A DNA stretch of 64,000 nt from the NCBI GenBank assembly GCA_015075745.1, contig JABTTW010000001.1:2728001-2792000 (forward strand), read 5' to 3'. The first letter of the stretch is position 1, and every line of letters begins with the position of its first letter. Of this stretch, positions 62,650 to 64,000 are shown piece by piece. The notes under the pieces were generated by a model. That model saw only the letters and a program-made list of their open reading frames with translations, had not been told where the DNA came from and did not search any database. The stretch comes from Planctomycetia bacterium (lineage in GTDB: Bacteria > Planctomycetota > Phycisphaerae > UBA1845 > UTPLA1). The position numbers were made by a program, and so were the translations under genes.

Positions 62650-63031
62650 CGGACGCAAGGCTTGTCCGAGATAGATAAACGATTTAGCAGGGTGCGGACT
62701 TGGTGGGCCGCACCACGAACCTTTACAATGGACGGGTGAAGACAACTCGATCGGATCGCGGCCGTCGCTCTTGCGATGTGTCGTGTCAAAGTCGCAAATG
62801 CCCTCGCATCGGCCGACCGACTTCAGGATCGAGAACTCAGCCCGGGGGAACTGTTAGGCGAGACTTCTTGCTCGCCGGCCCAGGACATTAAGTCGTCGAC
62901 AATCCTCCGAAGGCGCACACTCGCTGGTCGGGTGTGCATTCAACGGTCGAGTCCTCGACATATTGAGTTGAGCAGGTAATCGAAGCGTTAATTGGCAGGC
63001 CCTGCGGGGTTTGCGATGCTGGAGGTGGATT
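62650..63031. other. Intergenic region before the terminal secreted-protein gene
   Basis: About 380 bp without a gene. A possible promoter is TTGGTG (62700-62705) with TACAAT (62724-62729) at 18-nt spacing. A small hairpin, GGCGAG/CTCGCC, lies near 62861-62880. Confidence 0.45.
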
Positions 63032-64000
63032 GTGGCATCGAAGAAGTTGCATGGCGTCGTTGTCGGTTTTGTCATTACAGCGTTAGTCGGGTTCGGCTTT
63101 GTTGCGGCCGATGTCGCCTTTGCGGGCGATTGCAGCGGCCTGCCTCCGATCACCGGAGCTGACCTGACCCAGAACTCAGTTTACCCCCCAACGCCTAACG
63201 CCCTGCAGAACAACCCCACGGGTTTCGGCGATTCGCGCCCCGACTCGCTGGGCGGAAATGAGTTGAACCAGCTCTACCTGGCCAACAACTCGGCGAATCT
63301 GTACGTCGGCGTGACAGGCAATCTGCGAGGCGACGACACCAATCAGAATACGATTCTGATCTTCATCGACACCGACAACATGGGCGGCCCGACGGCGCTG
63401 GAAACGTCGGGCATCGTGGGATCGAACGCCCTGCGGAACCTGGACCTCGACAACATGACGCCCGGCGTGAAGCTCGATTTCGATCCTGAGTATTGCATCG
63501 CCATCTGGAACGATCAGAACGTCTATACGGCGCTGCGTCACAATCTGCAGAATCCGTCCGACGTGGGCGTGACGATCGCGAGCATCGGCGGAACCTTCGC
63601 GTTCACCAATGACAACACGATGGGCGTGACGGAGGATCTGGGACTCGACCCGCAGACAGCTCAGGCGGCCACTGCAGTGAATGGATTTGAAGTTCGCCTT
63701 CCGCTCGCTCAGCTTGGTCCGCTGGCGAATAATGCGACCATCAATGTTCAGGTCCTGCTCGCGAGCGGCGGCGGATTCATGAGTAACCAGAGCCTCCCGC
63801 CGCTTGGCCAGCCGAACGGCGGCGTCGCCAACGTCGGCATCCACAATCCGGCCGGCGATCCGCCGAACGATGTGGACTTCACCAACGAAGCGCGGTTCCC
63901 CGGCACCCAGAATACTTCCTACACGCTGAATCCGTCGGGTCTGGCCCCGACCGGTTCGATCAATGGGCAGAATATTCCGACGCGCTACGGCACGAACGGC
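63032..64000 (+). CDS. Secreted protein of unknown function (partial, runs off the window)
   Basis: The GTG at 63032 has GGAGG 6 nt upstream, and the frame stays open for 323 codons to the end of the window. The signal peptide is VASKKLHGVVVGFVITALVG then FGFVAADVAFA. The mature part looks like an Asn/Gly/Thr-rich beta domain with ELNQLYLANNSANLYVGVTG, ILIFIDTDNMGGPTALETSG and NGFEVRLPLAQLG. This layout (L-Y-V-G-V-T-G, then F-I-D-T-D) is like domains found on secreted carbohydrate-active and surface proteins of Planctomycetes, related in feel to CBM9/DOMON folds. The C-terminus is missing, so any PEP-CTERM or dockerin tag is unseen. Confidence 0.7.
   Translation, partial: MASKKLHGVVVGFVITALVGFGFVAADVAFAGDCSGLPPITGADLTQNSVYPPTPNALQNNPTGFGDSRPDSLGGNELNQLYLANNSANLYVGVTGNLRGDDTNQNTILIFIDTDNMGGPTALETSGIVGSNALRNLDLDNMTPGVKLDFDPEYCIAIWNDQNVYTALRHNLQNPSDVGVTIASIGGTFAFTNDNTMGVTEDLGLDPQTAQAATAVNGFEVRLPLAQLGPLANNATINVQVLLASGGGFMSNQSLPPLGQPNGGVANVGIHNPAGDPPNDVDFTNEARFPGTQNTSYTLNPSGLAPTGSINGQNIPTRYGTNG

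Noticed and set aside
1-64000. tRNA or rRNA genes
   Set aside because: I looked for cloverleaf ends with CCA-adjacent stems and conserved TTCGAATCC arms and for rRNA core sequences in the intergenic regions and saw none; a tRNAscan run would settle this.

Overview
The window reads as a piece of a high-GC planctomycete chromosome, probably Phycisphaerae-like. The evidence is a PEP-CTERM exosortase substrate, two proteins with planctomycete-style pseudopilin N-termini (one with the late N-H-x-DS/DG type motif), a small conserved planctomycete-type domain, and a typical background of housekeeping genes. The phylum call is inference from gene content; no rRNA or tRNA gene was seen.

Layout. 1-4663: the 3' end of a glycosyltransferase, then a tight minus-strand operon (phosphotransferase, a MoaD-MoaE fusion, a DUF4149 membrane protein, endonuclease III), divergent from mtnP-pgpA. 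4664-11100 is accessory: a dispersed repeat, a PEP-CTERM protein, a LuxR-type regulator, an IS200-like (RAYT) transposase among REP palindromes, a damaged IS1380-family element and an HNH nuclease ORF right behind dnaK. 11119-23173 is housekeeping: dnaK, a secreted thioredoxin-like protein, a GT-C-like membrane protein, transaldolase, mutM plus an SGNH protein, and smc. 23174-26146 is accessory again: a broken IS5-like transposase, two dispersed repeats and a four-repeat membrane protein. topA and a large secreted metzincin protease follow. 33236-36260 is a plus-strand run of small, poorly known genes: a polyacidic protein, an Arg-rich protein, a membrane protein, a zinc-ribbon protein and a pseudopilin-like protein.

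36287-51306 is the centrepiece: thirteen co-directional genes forming one type IV pilus unit in the order pilM, N, O, P-like, Q, TPR lipoprotein, histidine kinase, response regulator, HD-GYP protein, STAS protein, pilB, pilT, pilC. A complete signalling module (PAS kinase, receiver, probable c-di-GMP phosphodiesterase, STAS switch) therefore sits between the envelope-complex genes and the motor genes. Several joints are 4-nt ATGA overlaps, which suggests translational coupling.

51307-53732 holds another copy of the dispersed repeat, a 40-bp tandem repeat and an intact IS1380-family element inserted in it, with the CTAG target duplication still readable. 53733-61458 is a carbohydrate-uptake locus on the minus strand: a LacI-type regulator, a secreted GH13 alpha-glucan hydrolase with carbohydrate-binding modules, a solute-binding protein fused to an ABC permease, and a second permease. 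A divergent pseudopilin-like gene has a 16-nt-spaced promoter with a perfect palindrome at its expected start point. The window ends inside a secreted protein of unknown function.

The strongest novelty candidates are the pilus operon with its embedded signalling module, the acidic/basic small-gene cassette beside it, the four-copy 135-bp dispersed repeat, and the predicted hairpin over the IS1380 transposase ribosome binding site.
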